NCBI RefSeq assembly: GCF_000022025.1
Contig: NC_011881.1
Span: forward strand, 1 to 64,000
Origin: Pseudarthrobacter chlorophenolicus A6
Lineage (GTDB): Bacteria > Actinomycetota > Actinomycetes > Actinomycetales > Micrococcaceae
Direction of reading: 5' to 3'
DNA length: 64,000 nucleotides
Shown here: piece by piece, positions 49,601-57,640 of the stretch
Layout: the number at the start of each line of letters is the position of its first letter
Numbering within the stretch: position 1 is the stretch's first letter
Notes under the pieces: generated by a model
The model's database searches: none
The model's input: only the letters and a program-made list of their open reading frames with translations
What the model was told of the DNA's origin: nothing
Position numbers and translations under genes: made by a program

Positions 49601-52137
49601 TGCTTAAGGATGTCCGAGGCGGGCATCCGTTGGGTGCCCCAGTTGCTGGTGGCAGCCAGGGTGTGGCGGTTGGCTTTTACGTCCCACAGGGAGCCGGCCG
49701 CGTTGGAGACGGTGGCGTAGGGGTCGTTGAGGATTTCGCGCACGAAGTCTTGGTGGGTGACGGCGTCGATCCAGACTGCACCCAGGCGCGCTTCTACCTC
49801 GTCCATGCGTAGCGGCTGGGGCATGACCTCGGTGAGGGCCCGGACGTTGACGGCGAACCTGTCATCGGAGAGTGCTGCCGACTGGGCGACTTCGAGCTTT
49901 TCGCGGACGTTCCCGGACAGGTACTCGGCCCGGGTCTGGAAAGTCTCATCAGCGCCGGGGACCTGGTAGATGCTCTCCCCCATCGCTGCCCGTGTTTCCT
50001 CGCGGCTGATGCCCAGCAGGGACGCCGCGTAGTCCAGGTCAACCTCGCCGACGGTGTCGAGGGTGACGGTAAGGGCTTCTTCGGCGGTGTCCACGCCAAG
50101 GACCGGTCTGCGTGGTTGGACCTGGCGGCTGGAGAGCAGGGCAGCCTGGGTGGCCGTCTGGGTGGCCTCGTCGAAGTTCTCCAGCGCCTTGACCAAGGGC
50201 CCGAATGGGTCCCGGGAGACGATGGTGACTGCTCGGGGTGTGATGCGGGCCTGGATGGGCTCCTGCGTCTCTTCATCTACCCGGCCGGTGTCCCGGAGGG
50301 TGTAGCGGTTGATCGGCCCGTAGGTGTCCGTGTATCGGCTGTAGGCGTTCTTCAGGTTCTCGCGCAGCCCGTCGATTTCTGCTGTGTCGTCGCGGTTTTC
50401 GGCTTCTGCGCTGAGCAGGTTGCGTGCGGCGTCCCGCAGCCCCAGGAGGGCGCGGAGTTCGGCGGCCTGGGTCTTGGGCACGGCGAGGTCGACGTAGGAG
50501 CCGTTTTCGACAACGGTGAAGCCGTTGTCGGTGGCGCTGATGTGGCCTTCCCATTCGTGGCTTGCTGCCGGGATGTACGCGGCCCTCTGGCGTTCCTGTT
50601 CGGCTGTCCTTTCGCTCATGACCATGCCGGAGGCTTTGGCTTCCGCTACGACGCCGGCCAGTGCCGCGTTCAGGCGCGCGGGCACTGCCGAGAGATCGTC
50701 GGTGGTCAGCTGCAGGGTTTCGTCCCCGTACATGCCGTTGCCGACGTGCAGCTCGCCAAGGAGCCGTTCGGGATACTCGTCGAAGTAGGAGTTCAGGCGT
50801 GTGATCGTCCCTTCGATTTGGCGGGCGGTGACGGTTTCCCAGAGGTTGGTGGCCGGTTCCTGGCCGGGTTCCCTCCGTCGGAAGATCAGCAGGTCGGTCA
50901 TCGCGTCGGTGCCCGCTGCCTTGCGGTGGGCGCCGGTGGGCAGCCTGACGGCGCCCACAAGGTCGGCCAGCTGGTTCATCTCCCGGCGTGCTGCCGGATT
51001 GGTGGCGTCCAGGGTGAAGCTGGAAGTCAGCACGGCGACCATGCCGCCTGGGCGGGTCAGTTCGAGGCTTTTGAGGATGAAGTGGTTGTGGATCGAGTGC
51101 CCGCCGGCGTTGTGGCGGGGATCGTGCAGCGTGACGTTGGCGAAGGGTACGTTGCCGATGGCGAGGTCGAAGTGCCCGGTGGGCAGCTTGGTGTCGGCGA
51201 AGGACTCGGCGCGGACGGTGGCCTCGGGGTAGAGGGCCTGGGAGATAGCCGCGGTGGTGGGGTCCAGCTCGACCCCGGTCATCTCGGCGGTGTCCGGGGC
51301 AAAGCCGATGAAGGTTCCCACACCGGACCCCGGTTCCAGGACAGTGCCGCCGATGAACCCGAGTTCCTGAACCGTGGACCACATGGCCTGGACGTAGGCG
51401 GCGTCGGTGTAGTGGGCATTGATGGTGGTCCGTCGCGCTGCGTCGTACTGTGCCTCGGATAGGAGGCTGCGCAAATGCTGGCGGTCCCCGGCGTATTCTT
51501 CCCGGGTCTCATCGAAGATCTGGAAGACGCCTTGCGCGCCCCAACTCCCCCATCGGGCCAGCGACGCTTTCTCGGCGTCCGTGGCCTTCCGCCCCTCGCT
51601 CTGCAGCCTCTGCAGGATCTCAAGGGCCTCAAGGTTCGCTTTGATGCGGCTGCGGGCACCGGACGGGGCCAGCTCTTCCTGCGAGGACGGGCGAAACCTG
51701 TCCGGAGAAGTCTCTAGAGCTGTTCCCGAAGCCGCTGCATTTCGGCCATGAACTCCAGGTGCTCCTTGATCGTCGGATTCTCGTACTCGTCCTCCTCGTC
51801 CTCCGTCTCCGGTGGCGAGAGCAGGTCGTAGCGGACGATTTCCTCGGCCTGGTTCTTCGCGGCGTTCAGCCGACCTACCTTCTCGAGGTAGCTCTCGCCC
51901 TGCGGGTCCGGTCCGGCGATCTTGAGCAGCAGTTCGTCCACTTGCTCCTGGGCTTCCTCCCCCAGCTTCGTGAAGAACTCCTCCGGGTCCTGTATCTGGC
52001 TGTAGCGCGCCGGACTTGCTGCCTTCCAGGCTTCCTGAGCCTGCCTGCCGTACTTGTTCATCACGATCCTCCTCAGGTGCCGACCAGAGAGCGTCAAAGC
52101 TCAACTGGCCATCGATCTGCTTCTTGCGCCCCGCCAT
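46654..52137 (-). CDS. N12-class DNA methylase / SNF2-type helicase giant protein (DarB-like)
   Basis: The open frame is 1827 codons. From about residue 165 it shows a SAM-dependent methylase domain (LEPGSGVGTFIG near 267, GNVPFANV near 330) and then a helicase with VGAGKTAEM near 950, DELHDYKN near 1121, TGATATPIANS and QRHGRILRQGNQN, ending in a helical C-terminus. Such proteins are common on actinobacterial plasmids and phages and resemble phage P1 DarB, an antirestriction factor. The first ~140 codons overlap another well-supported gene in a different frame and look like a shadow, so the true start is unclear: ATG 52137, a start near 51700, or a frameshift from the small gene. Confidence 0.85.
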   Translation of the reverse strand: MAGRKKQIDGQLSFDALWSAPEEDRDEQVRQAGSGSLEGSKSGALQPDTGPGGVLHEAGGGSPGASGRTAAQDRRTGPAGRELPREGRSAERREEPGRGNRPLRPALATGDGGRGGRVRESDDQGAPGVHGRNAAASGTALETSPDRFRPSSQEELAPSGARSRIKANLEALEILQRLQSEGRKATDAEKASLARWGSWGAQGVFQIFDETREEYAGDRQHLRSLLSEAQYDAARRTTINAHYTDAAYVQAMWSTVQELGFIGGTVLEPGSGVGTFIGFAPDTAEMTGVELDPTTAAISQALYPEATVRAESFADTKLPTGHFDLAIGNVPFANVTLHDPRHNAGGHSIHNHFILKSLELTRPGGMVAVLTSSFTLDATNPAARREMNQLADLVGAVRLPTGAHRKAAGTDAMTDLLIFRRREPGQEPATNLWETVTARQIEGTITRLNSYFDEYPERLLGELHVGNGMYGDETLQLTTDDLSAVPARLNAALAGVVAEAKASGMVMSERTAEQERQRAAYIPAASHEWEGHISATDNGFTVVENGSYVDLAVPKTQAAELRALLGLRDAARNLLSAEAENRDDTAEIDGLRENLKNAYSRYTDTYGPINRYTLRDTGRVDEETQEPIQARITPRAVTIVSRDPFGPLVKALENFDEATQTATQAALLSSRQVQPRRPVLGVDTAEEALTVTLDTVGEVDLDYAASLLGISREETRAAMGESIYQVPGADETFQTRAEYLSGNVREKLEVAQSAALSDDRFAVNVRALTEVMPQPLRMDEVEARLGAVWIDAVTHQDFVREILNDPYATVSNAAGSLWDVKANRHTLAATSNWGTQRMPASDILKQVLEQRPVRVTDEGENNRRVLNPTETAAAQEKAQLLQERFGEWAWEEPERATRLIDEYNRRFNSIVLRDYSTEGDRLTLPGMAKDWVPRPHQRAAVARMLSEPAVGLFHQVGAGKTAEMVMGVMELRRLGMVNKPAVVIPNHMLEQFAREWLQIYPQARILAASSADLAGDKRRQFVARAAANEWDAVVMTRTAFQRVSLSPEAEASYLSAEVAQARAELEAVKDTSRDGGQNNSSIIKRLEKAVMGREERLKAKLDTPADPGISFEETGIDYLVVDELHDYKNLETPSNIPGAAIQGSNRASDLHMKTEFLRQREGRRVITGATATPIANSVTEMYVMQRYLRPDLLKATGIQDFNTWAATFGQVVEEMELSVAGGDRFKLKSRFAKFQNVPELLKMFHTFADVKTAEDLKLPVPDLAPRDGDGLRQPNMLAVEPGPELREYIQDIGKRVDAIQQRLVDSEEDNMLKVSSDGRKAALDMRLVDPTLFQRGPTKISATADLLASVYEEHKDRIYTDPKTGEPDPVPGALQLVFCDFGTPSDRWNVYGELKDQLRRRGVPEHMIRFIHEAKNDTEKGRLFAAARSGQIAVLMGSTSKMGVGTNIQKRAVHLVDMDAPWRPSDVEQRHGRILRQGNQNPEVRISQVVTKESFDSFMWQGLERKSRFINQIMRGRLDVREIEDIGDNTLNFAQAKAITSGNPLVLEKAVADQDLARLSRLDRAYNRNMVAVAHTKRGEQTAADAATADLPLIQAAAARTVDTTADAFKASIDGKAVDNRGDAAEALRAWAGKHGHRLMNLYGYDELGTIATLGGHELRAKLVPARDLDHATVEVRIEGVPRATTQIARRNLLSADIGTIRQLENRVASLPRLAADVEARRQEALSRVEQADKALAEPFKHAAALKAAQANSARIDQLMADAAKPEEQAQPEPPAEIDPRLERMQRLMNASFPQQSAPVAATGTATAMTRQRPVDHRRQNDSGYGR
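51714..52061 (-). CDS. Small acidic protein upstream of the giant methylase-helicase
   Basis: A 115-residue protein (MNKYGRQAQEAWKAASPARY...), largely helical, with an acidic C-terminal part (PPETEDEEDEYE). A GAGGAGG ribosome-binding site lies 6 bases before the ATG, and codon third positions are strongly G/C, so this frame is the real one here even though the giant ORF is also open. I recall similar proteins encoded just upstream of N12-class methylase genes in related plasmids. Role unknown; probably an accessory subunit. Confidence 0.7.
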   Translation of the reverse strand: MNKYGRQAQEAWKAASPARYSQIQDPEEFFTKLGEEAQEQVDELLLKIAGPDPQGESYLEKVGRLNAAKNQAEEIVRYDLLSPPETEDEEDEYENPTIKEHLEFMAEMQRLREQL

Positions 52138-52234
52138 GGACTCCCCCTGGTACCTTCGACTCGTCGAAAGTCACGCTAGCGGGGATTCGGCCTTGGTGCT
52201 TGTCAGGAGGCCTCAGCGCCTCCCAAAGCTTTTA

Positions 52235-52262
52235 TTACTGGTATTACTGTCATTACCAGTAA
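52235..52262. promoter_or_regulatory. Inverted repeat upstream of the methylase-helicase operon
   Basis: TTACTGGTA (52235-52243) and TACCAGTAA (52254-52262) are perfect inverted copies, about 100 bases upstream of the ATG at 52137. A likely operator or terminator of the parA operon. Confidence 0.45.
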
Positions 52263-52370
52263 AGCTGGGTTCTAGGGTGCGAGCTTTCGTCCCGGAGCTA
52301 GTTTCGCGACAGCGCGAGCGACAAAGTCCGTCCAGGAGGGCAGGGAAACCCTGCAAGGCCAACAGAAATG

Positions 52371-53081
52371 TCACCCACCGTTCTGTTGACGCCTGAAGGC
52401 AGTGAGAACTCCTACAAAAAATGCGTTCCTATTATCAGCCGTCCAAGTTCGCGCGAGACTAATGATCACCCGCATGTGATCCTTACGGAAACGCAGCGGC
52501 CGAGTCTCAGGTTCCACTGCCCCTCGTGCAGGCTTTGGCTTGGTGGGAGCCCTTCCGAAGATGTCGTTGGCCGGAATCGGGCTATCATCTGGGGCGAAGA
52601 TTTCCGCAAACTTATTGTCGGCTGCGGCCCAGCTGATCGCATTCAGGACGATGCCCGGGTACGAAATACCGGTGCTGTCGTGGTGTTCTCCGAGCCACTG
52701 ATTTAGATCCTTCGGAAGGTAGAGCGTGACGTGCCCGGAGTGTTCCTCATCGGCGGGCTGAATCTCCTGCCGTACTCCACGAGCCTGAACCGGCAAATGT
52801 TCCACGGCAGGAGCTTCCAACCCACCTGCAAGCGCATCCGATGTAGTGCCCGATGGGCTGGCTGGTTCGGCTGCGCTCTCTCCGTGAGAGCCCTGAACTG
52901 GTGCTGACACCTCAACATGCCCCTCGCGTGCCTGAGGTACAGTCATCGCCGCAATTTCAGGTGCAGGGTCCGCTGGTGCTGAATCCGACAGGATAGGCGA
53001 CTGCACGGGTTGCGGAGCCCGTTTTTTCAGGCCACCCAGGGCACTCAAATCCATCTTTCCCGGACTCGAAGTCAGACTCAT
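52371..53081 (-). CDS. ParA partner protein with ribbon-helix-helix-like C-terminal domain (ParB-like)
   Basis: A 236-residue protein: a low-complexity Pro/Ala/Glu-rich N-terminal half, then HVTLYLPKDLNQWLGEHH followed by a helix, a pattern like ribbon-helix-helix DNA-binding proteins, and a basic C-terminus. It overlaps parA by four bases. By position it is the centromere-binding partner of ParA, which would bind the 11-bp repeats at 54.1-54.4 kb. The function is inferred from context. Confidence 0.65.
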   Translation of the reverse strand: MSLTSSPGKMDLSALGGLKKRAPQPVQSPILSDSAPADPAPEIAAMTVPQAREGHVEVSAPVQGSHGESAAEPASPSGTTSDALAGGLEAPAVEHLPVQARGVRQEIQPADEEHSGHVTLYLPKDLNQWLGEHHDSTGISYPGIVLNAISWAAADNKFAEIFAPDDSPIPANDIFGRAPTKPKPARGAVEPETRPLRFRKDHMRVIISLARTWTADNRNAFFVGVLTAFRRQQNGG

Positions 53082-54049
53082 TTAACCGCCACCTCAAGAC
53101 TTTGGTCGAGCGCCTCTTCCTGAGCTTGCAGCTCGTGGACAATTTGCTCTGTCAACCTCATATAATCCTCGGCGAGATTTCCAGCTGACTGCGCGATACG
53201 TGGTTCATCAGAGCCCTTACCCTTGTTGCGCAGCCGCTCCCAAAATGGTGATTGCGTGGCTGCCCTGGCCGCGAGCTCATGCGCGGCCAACCCACGGAAG
53301 CTCGCATCCGCATCGGCAGCAACGACATCACGAATACTGCCCTCAAATACAGGCGCGATGCCGTCCAGTGACTCCTTGAGGAGTGAGCGTGCCTGCTTAT
53401 CCACATTCCGGGCATTAGTCGGGATGCCGAAAAGAATGACTCCGAGCAATGCAACGGCCGGATTGTCGTTCTGAACACTGACAATCCGGCGGGCCAGTGA
53501 CTCAAGCCCACGGATCGACTTCGGCTCAGGCTTCACCGGAGCCAGAATCCAACGAGACGCCAGCATCGCTTCCTCGATTGCAGTCCATCCTGCTTCTGAA
53601 GGAGGAGTATCTATCAGGACGATGTCGTAGTCCGGGGCGATTTTGGCTAAGGTCCGTGCTACTCCCCCGCGCATTTTTCCCTGACGAGACGCGTCTCCTT
53701 GAAACGTGTCCATCAGCTGGGCTGTGTGATTGCCGCCGGCGAGAACGTCCAGCCCAGGCCTCACATCCTTGATCGGCAGCGGAACTTTGTTGTAACGAAC
53801 CGCGATATCCAGGGCTTCGCCGCGGTCGTAGCGCTCATCGTTAATAATGCCCAAGTTCGTGGACGTATCACCCTGTGAGTCCAGGTCTACGACCAGCACC
53901 TTGTAACCGGCGCCAGCCAGTAGCGCAGCGAGATTGGTCGTGACGGTCGTCTTTCCCACACCGCCCTTGCCGTTGGAGATGCAGACGGTACGCCGGGACG
54001 CCAGTTGAACAGCGGACGACAAGATGTGGGAGGTAGTAGCCGTATCCAT
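53078..54049 (-). CDS. parA: ParA plasmid partition ATPase
   Basis: A 323-residue protein (started at the ATG at 54049; the frame is open to 54091) with the deviant Walker A SNGKGGVGKTTVT at residues 26-38, the A' motif VVDLDSQGD and the B region IVLIDTPPSEAG. It is of the short ParA type without a long N-terminal HTH. ATP-dependent DNA binding positions plasmid copies. It lies next to the tandem 11-bp repeats expected to be the centromere. Confidence 0.93.
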   Translation of the reverse strand: MDTATTSHILSSAVQLASRRTVCISNGKGGVGKTTVTTNLAALLAGAGYKVLVVDLDSQGDTSTNLGIINDERYDRGEALDIAVRYNKVPLPIKDVRPGLDVLAGGNHTAQLMDTFQGDASRQGKMRGGVARTLAKIAPDYDIVLIDTPPSEAGWTAIEEAMLASRWILAPVKPEPKSIRGLESLARRIVSVQNDNPAVALLGVILFGIPTNARNVDKQARSLLKESLDGIAPVFEGSIRDVVAADADASFRGLAAHELAARAATQSPFWERLRNKGKGSDEPRIAQSAGNLAEDYMRLTEQIVHELQAQEEALDQSLEVAVK

Positions 54050-55318
54050 AGTGCACAGCCTATGTGAGGTCAGTGCGATACAGCTGTACATTTGACGGGG
54101 TGTCGCACAAAATTTGCTCTAACACTGCTTGCCAATAACTGCATAGTAGTTAGACATGAGCTATGCAGTAGCTTTGCAGTAAAATTACTCTACAACGCCA
54201 GCCTCCTCGCATTTGCCAATAAGCAAGTGTGCCTTCGCTATGGGGAGTCGTAGCCCTCCCTGCTGACTTCAAACAAGAAAACGTATCCATAGCTTCAAGT
54301 GCATCAGATGAATTAGCAACTATTAAGTTGCTTAGCACTAGCTAAGCAGTAGCTATGCACTAACTATGCACTAGCTATGCACTAGCTATGCAGCCCGCTA
54401 ACAGACGGAATGGGAGAATGGGGCGCCAGCCCTTTTAGCAGTGAAGCTGCTTTCTATTGGCAATAGACTAGTAACGCACTTGCTAAGCAGTAAAACTACA
54501 GTTGCTAGGCAGTTGCTATTAAGTTGCTAAACGGCCAACGTGGAAGGACCTTGGATGCTTGAGGTGCCAATCACTCAACGAGGCTGGCCTCAGCAGGCAG
54601 GATGAAACCGCTGAACATGCAGCAGAAACGCAGTTGCAGTCATAGGAACAAACTCAAAGTAGGCGCTACCGAATGAGCAGCAGAGCTGATTCCCTTACTG
54701 AGCCACCGCATCGCAGTTGGTACAAATCTGCCGAAGGCTCCAGCAGCTCCGTAAGCAGTGGGCCGCTTCGTCATACGTTCGTTCATAGCTACGAATTGGC
54801 TGGCGCACTGTCCGTTCGCAACTTTTTCCTGCCACCGATAGGACCAGTGGAGTTGCGCTTACCCCTCGAATAAGTGCACAGAGCATAGCGCTAGAAAATG
54901 GCAGTGACATTACGGGGCGCAACGTTGGTACCTTCGGCATGCAACTTGCAGGAGAGGGGAGTTGGACTTTGGTCTTACCTCGTATCGGAGACAGGGCCGC
55001 TTATTCGCGCCTTCGAATTGAATATGTGCCCTCGGAATCTCAAACCTCTGTCATCTGATGGCTCTCACCGTATGAAAGACGTAAAGCCCAACATCTCAGT
55101 TCCAAAGAGAGTGTGAAGTAAGTATGCATTAGCTAAACAGTTGGAACACAGTACAAGGGCGTTAGCCTGGTTCAGACACTCTGAACATCAAGCCGATAGG
55201 CAGAAGAGAAAGTCGCTTTGACGGCTCGGCAAGCGGGTACAAGCACGCTAGAAAGGATGCAGGCATCGCCGTCGAATCGTGGGCGCTCCTCGGTACCCGG
55301 GCCGCAGCCAAAAGATCA
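54050..55318. other. Gene-free, AT-richer partition/replication region
   Basis: About 1.27 kb without a convincing gene; the base composition is clearly AT-richer than the rest of the window. It holds the repeats at 54158-54393 and further related copies near 54483-54530 and 55131. By position between parA and the replication gene it is a candidate for the centromere and possibly the replication origin. Confidence 0.6.
54158..54393. repeat. Tandem 11-bp repeats (candidate centromere/iterons)
   Basis: Five consecutive 11-mers of the form TARCTAWGCAS occupy 54339-54393, with a weaker sixth copy just before. A pair occurs at 54158-54179 (GAGCTATGCAG, TAGCTTTGCAG), and single related copies lie further right. 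The 11-base period places each unit on the same face of the helix. Typical of binding sites for partition or replication proteins. Confidence 0.8.
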
Positions 55319-57169
55319 CTATGCGGCTACCCATATAGCCGCGTCATCAGGAGGCAACCAGTGCTCATCGCGCTCCAGGTCGAATAGATCGGTTTCCGAT
55401 ATCACCAGTTCCAGGACTCTGTACCTGTCGAGGTATGCGTGCCACTGGGCTCGTTCGGCGCGGTTGCGCCGTATTTGTTCCTGATAGTCCTCAAGTACTC
55501 CTAGCCGGGCTGCTAATGATCTGAGATTGAGGCTGGTGGTCCTCCATTGACCTCCGTCGCGTCGGACCATGCTTAGGGCTTCCATGTCTGCCAAGGCTCT
55601 GGCGACAACGTTTCGGCTGACGCCGGCTGTACGAGAGACGTCGGTTGTAGTGGGGGAGTGGTGGGCACGTTCAATTGCTTCGTAGACGAGGGCGGCGGGG
55701 TCTCCGAGGGCCCGAAAGACGGGCCGGATGGCGTGGATGCGGCCTTTGCGCCACGTTAGTTGACGGGCCAGGTCGTTGTAGTGCTCGGGTAGCTGAATGA
55801 GGTACACGTCGGCGGCCTTGTGCCGGGCGTCAGCGATCTTGGTCAGGATTCCGTCTGAGGCCGCTGCAAGGATTGGCAGGAGCCTGGCGATGGTGACGTG
55901 GTGTTTTCCCATCGCGGCTGCCAGTGTCCGGCAGCCGACGTCCAAGATGTTGGTTTCTTTGGCTCGCATGTACCCCAGGAGTCCACGGATCAGGAGGCGA
56001 AGGCTCAGGCCTTCGCGGCCGCGGGCCTGGAGCCTAGCGTCTAGGACAGCGTAGAGGATGTTTTCCAGGTCGTTCACGAGCTGGTGCACTGCGGGGGATG
56101 AGCTTTTGATGGCCCCCCCTGTGGGTAAGGTTTGGCTTGTGTTGTTAATAAGTGCATGCTTTTCCCCTGTTTGTTTGGGCATGCGTTTTTGACCGGTTGC
56201 TGTGAAGGCCTGGGCTTTGGTCCACTCGTAGCTGAGGAGGCGGTCACGCTTGTTGGCAGAGCCATAGAGGGCCGCTAGGCCCGGGAACTGTCCGGCGAGT
56301 TCGTTCTGCACCTGGGCAAGGGTCCAGCCGCAGGCGCTGAAGTGGTTCAGAACTGCCATGCGTGCTTCTGAGGGGCTTTTGTACCGGGTGGTGTCGTAGA
56401 GTCCGGTTCGAGCAATCCTGCGGAGGGGGGCTTCACTCGTAGTGGCCAGCGACAGCGACAGCGGCTGCATGTTGCCGGTGCGCTGTGAAGCGACGAGTTT
56501 TGCCTCACGGGCCTTCTGGGCACGCCGGCGGGTGATTTCGGGAGCCAGCAGTGCCCGGAGGGCTTCCAGGGCCGTGATGTCATTTCTGCGGCGCAGGATA
56601 TCGTAGGCGTGGGCCAGGGGAGTGACCAGGGTTTGGTGCCCACCGGATTTGTGGGCGGATCCTGGAACGCGGATGCAGCCGTCGGTGATGTTCTGGTGTG
56701 GGCTGGGATCAAGGCTGGTGGCCGTCAGCGCTAGGGCTTCAACGAGTTCGCGCGCCTCGGTGGCACTCAGGCGATCGCGGAGGGGAACGTACAGGTGCCG
56801 GCCGCCGCTGGGGGAGAAGTCCTCTACGAAGGCAATTCCGCAGGACTGAAGCAGGACCCGGAGCCTTGCCGCGTCGGCGTCGACAACTCCTTTGAGGGCT
56901 TTGGACGTGTCAAGGTCCAGGCACAGGGTGGCGACGCTGCCGTGCATGTCGTGGATCATCACTGCCGCGGGAGCTTTCGGCAGGGATCGGGTAATTTTCG
57001 GGGCGTTGATCGGGCGTGGGTACTGGAACCTGGAACCGATCCAGCGGCCAGTCCTGTAGGTAGGTTGGCCCGCGATCAGGGGAGCAAGCCTCCACGCTTC
57101 AATCGGTGCCGATTGTGCAGCATCTTTCGGCCGCGTCGTTGTTGACGCATGTGGGTAGGGCTGTACCAT
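55319..57169 (-). CDS. Replication initiator with primase-polymerase (AEP) domain
   Basis: A 616-residue protein. The N-terminal domain has TLCLDLDTSK (Asp85, Asp87), SGGRHLYVPL (121-130) and RVPGSAHKSGG, the three motifs of archaeo-eukaryotic-type primases. A long helical region follows, and a winged-helix segment (TTTDVSRTAGVSRNVVARAL) lies near 510. This combination is found in replication proteins of actinobacterial plasmids. It probably primes leading-strand synthesis at an origin nearby. The ATG at 57169 lies downstream of GGAGAGGAG. Confidence 0.82.
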   Translation of the reverse strand: MVQPYPHASTTTRPKDAAQSAPIEAWRLAPLIAGQPTYRTGRWIGSRFQYPRPINAPKITRSLPKAPAAVMIHDMHGSVATLCLDLDTSKALKGVVDADAARLRVLLQSCGIAFVEDFSPSGGRHLYVPLRDRLSATEARELVEALALTATSLDPSPHQNITDGCIRVPGSAHKSGGHQTLVTPLAHAYDILRRRNDITALEALRALLAPEITRRRAQKAREAKLVASQRTGNMQPLSLSLATTSEAPLRRIARTGLYDTTRYKSPSEARMAVLNHFSACGWTLAQVQNELAGQFPGLAALYGSANKRDRLLSYEWTKAQAFTATGQKRMPKQTGEKHALINNTSQTLPTGGAIKSSSPAVHQLVNDLENILYAVLDARLQARGREGLSLRLLIRGLLGYMRAKETNILDVGCRTLAAAMGKHHVTIARLLPILAAASDGILTKIADARHKAADVYLIQLPEHYNDLARQLTWRKGRIHAIRPVFRALGDPAALVYEAIERAHHSPTTTDVSRTAGVSRNVVARALADMEALSMVRRDGGQWRTTSLNLRSLAARLGVLEDYQEQIRRNRAERAQWHAYLDRYRVLELVISETDLFDLERDEHWLPPDDAAIWVAA

Positions 57170-57207
57170 AGACAGCAGTTACTCCTCTCCGGAGGGTACT
57201 AAAAATC

Positions 57208-57268
57208 CACCCACTGGGTGGGTGTTGGAAAAGTTCAGATCGGGTCCCGCCAAGAACGAGATCTGAAC
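57208..57268. promoter_or_regulatory. Inverted repeats upstream of the replication gene
   Basis: A palindromic CACCCACTGGGTGGGTG (57208-57224) and a perfect 9-bp inverted repeat GTTCAGATC/GATCTGAAC (57233-57241 and 57260-57268) precede the replication gene on the minus strand. Likely operator or copy-control sites. Confidence 0.45.
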
Positions 57269-57280
57269 GTCATACTTAAC

Positions 57281-57305
57281 GAAGGCCCGCCATGTGCGGG
57301 CCTTC
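57281..57305 (-). terminator. Terminator after the 106-residue gene
   Basis: GAAGGCCCGC (57281-57290) pairs perfectly with 57296-57305 around a 5-base loop, just beyond the stop at 57311. Confidence 0.7.
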
Positions 57306-57310
57306 AGTTA

Positions 57311-57631
57311 TTAACTGGCCTTTGCGATAGGCAAAGCCTCCTGTTTTCTTCTCTCGAGTGCGTCAAGGTCGACTGCATCGATGTGCGCCGCCACCAACGG
57401 CGTCAGGTAATCAACCGCGTTGGTATCCAGAAGTTCGATAATGCACTGCAGTTTTTCGGCGCGCGTAATGTCGGGCTTTACAAGGAACGTGTGCCGTGGG
57501 CCCTTAGACGGGCGTCCACCCTGAGCGAGCTTTCGGAGTGCCATAAAGCCATCTAAGCGGTTTTTGTTATCGAAACTGCTGATGGTACTGGGCGTGTCGC
57601 TGTCTTTCTCGGTGCTAGCAGCAAGTTGCAT
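57311..57631 (-). CDS. Small basic protein between fabI and the replication gene
   Basis: A 106-residue soluble protein with the segment GGRPSKGPRHTFLVKPDITRAEKLQ and a helical C-terminus (split here: GGRPSKGPRH, TFLVKPDITRAEK). It is reminiscent of short DNA-binding plasmid proteins but not assignable. It starts 9 bases after the fabI stop without a clear ribosome-binding site, so translation is probably coupled to fabI; an internal ATG at 57544 is possible. Could be a replication or copy-control accessory. Confidence 0.6.
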   Translation of the reverse strand: MQLAASTEKDSDTPSTISSFDNKNRLDGFMALRKLAQGGRPSKGPRHTFLVKPDITRAEKLQCIIELLDTNAVDYLTPLVAAHIDAVDLDALERRKQEALPIAKAS

Positions 57632-57640
57632 GGAAGTGTT

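Noticed and set aside
52237..52330. tRNA or other stable RNA gene
   Set aside because: I found no cloverleaf or T-loop motif here or elsewhere in the window by eye; the stem at 52235-52262 alone is insufficient.
54330..54400. CRISPR-like regularly repeated sequence
   Set aside because: The repeats are only 11 bp, directly adjacent without spacers, and lie beside parA with no cas genes; they fit centromere or iteron repeats.
54673..55116. Possible genes in the AT-rich region between parA and the replication gene
   Set aside because: The frames are short, lack ribosome-binding sites and have no codon bias or recognisable motif.
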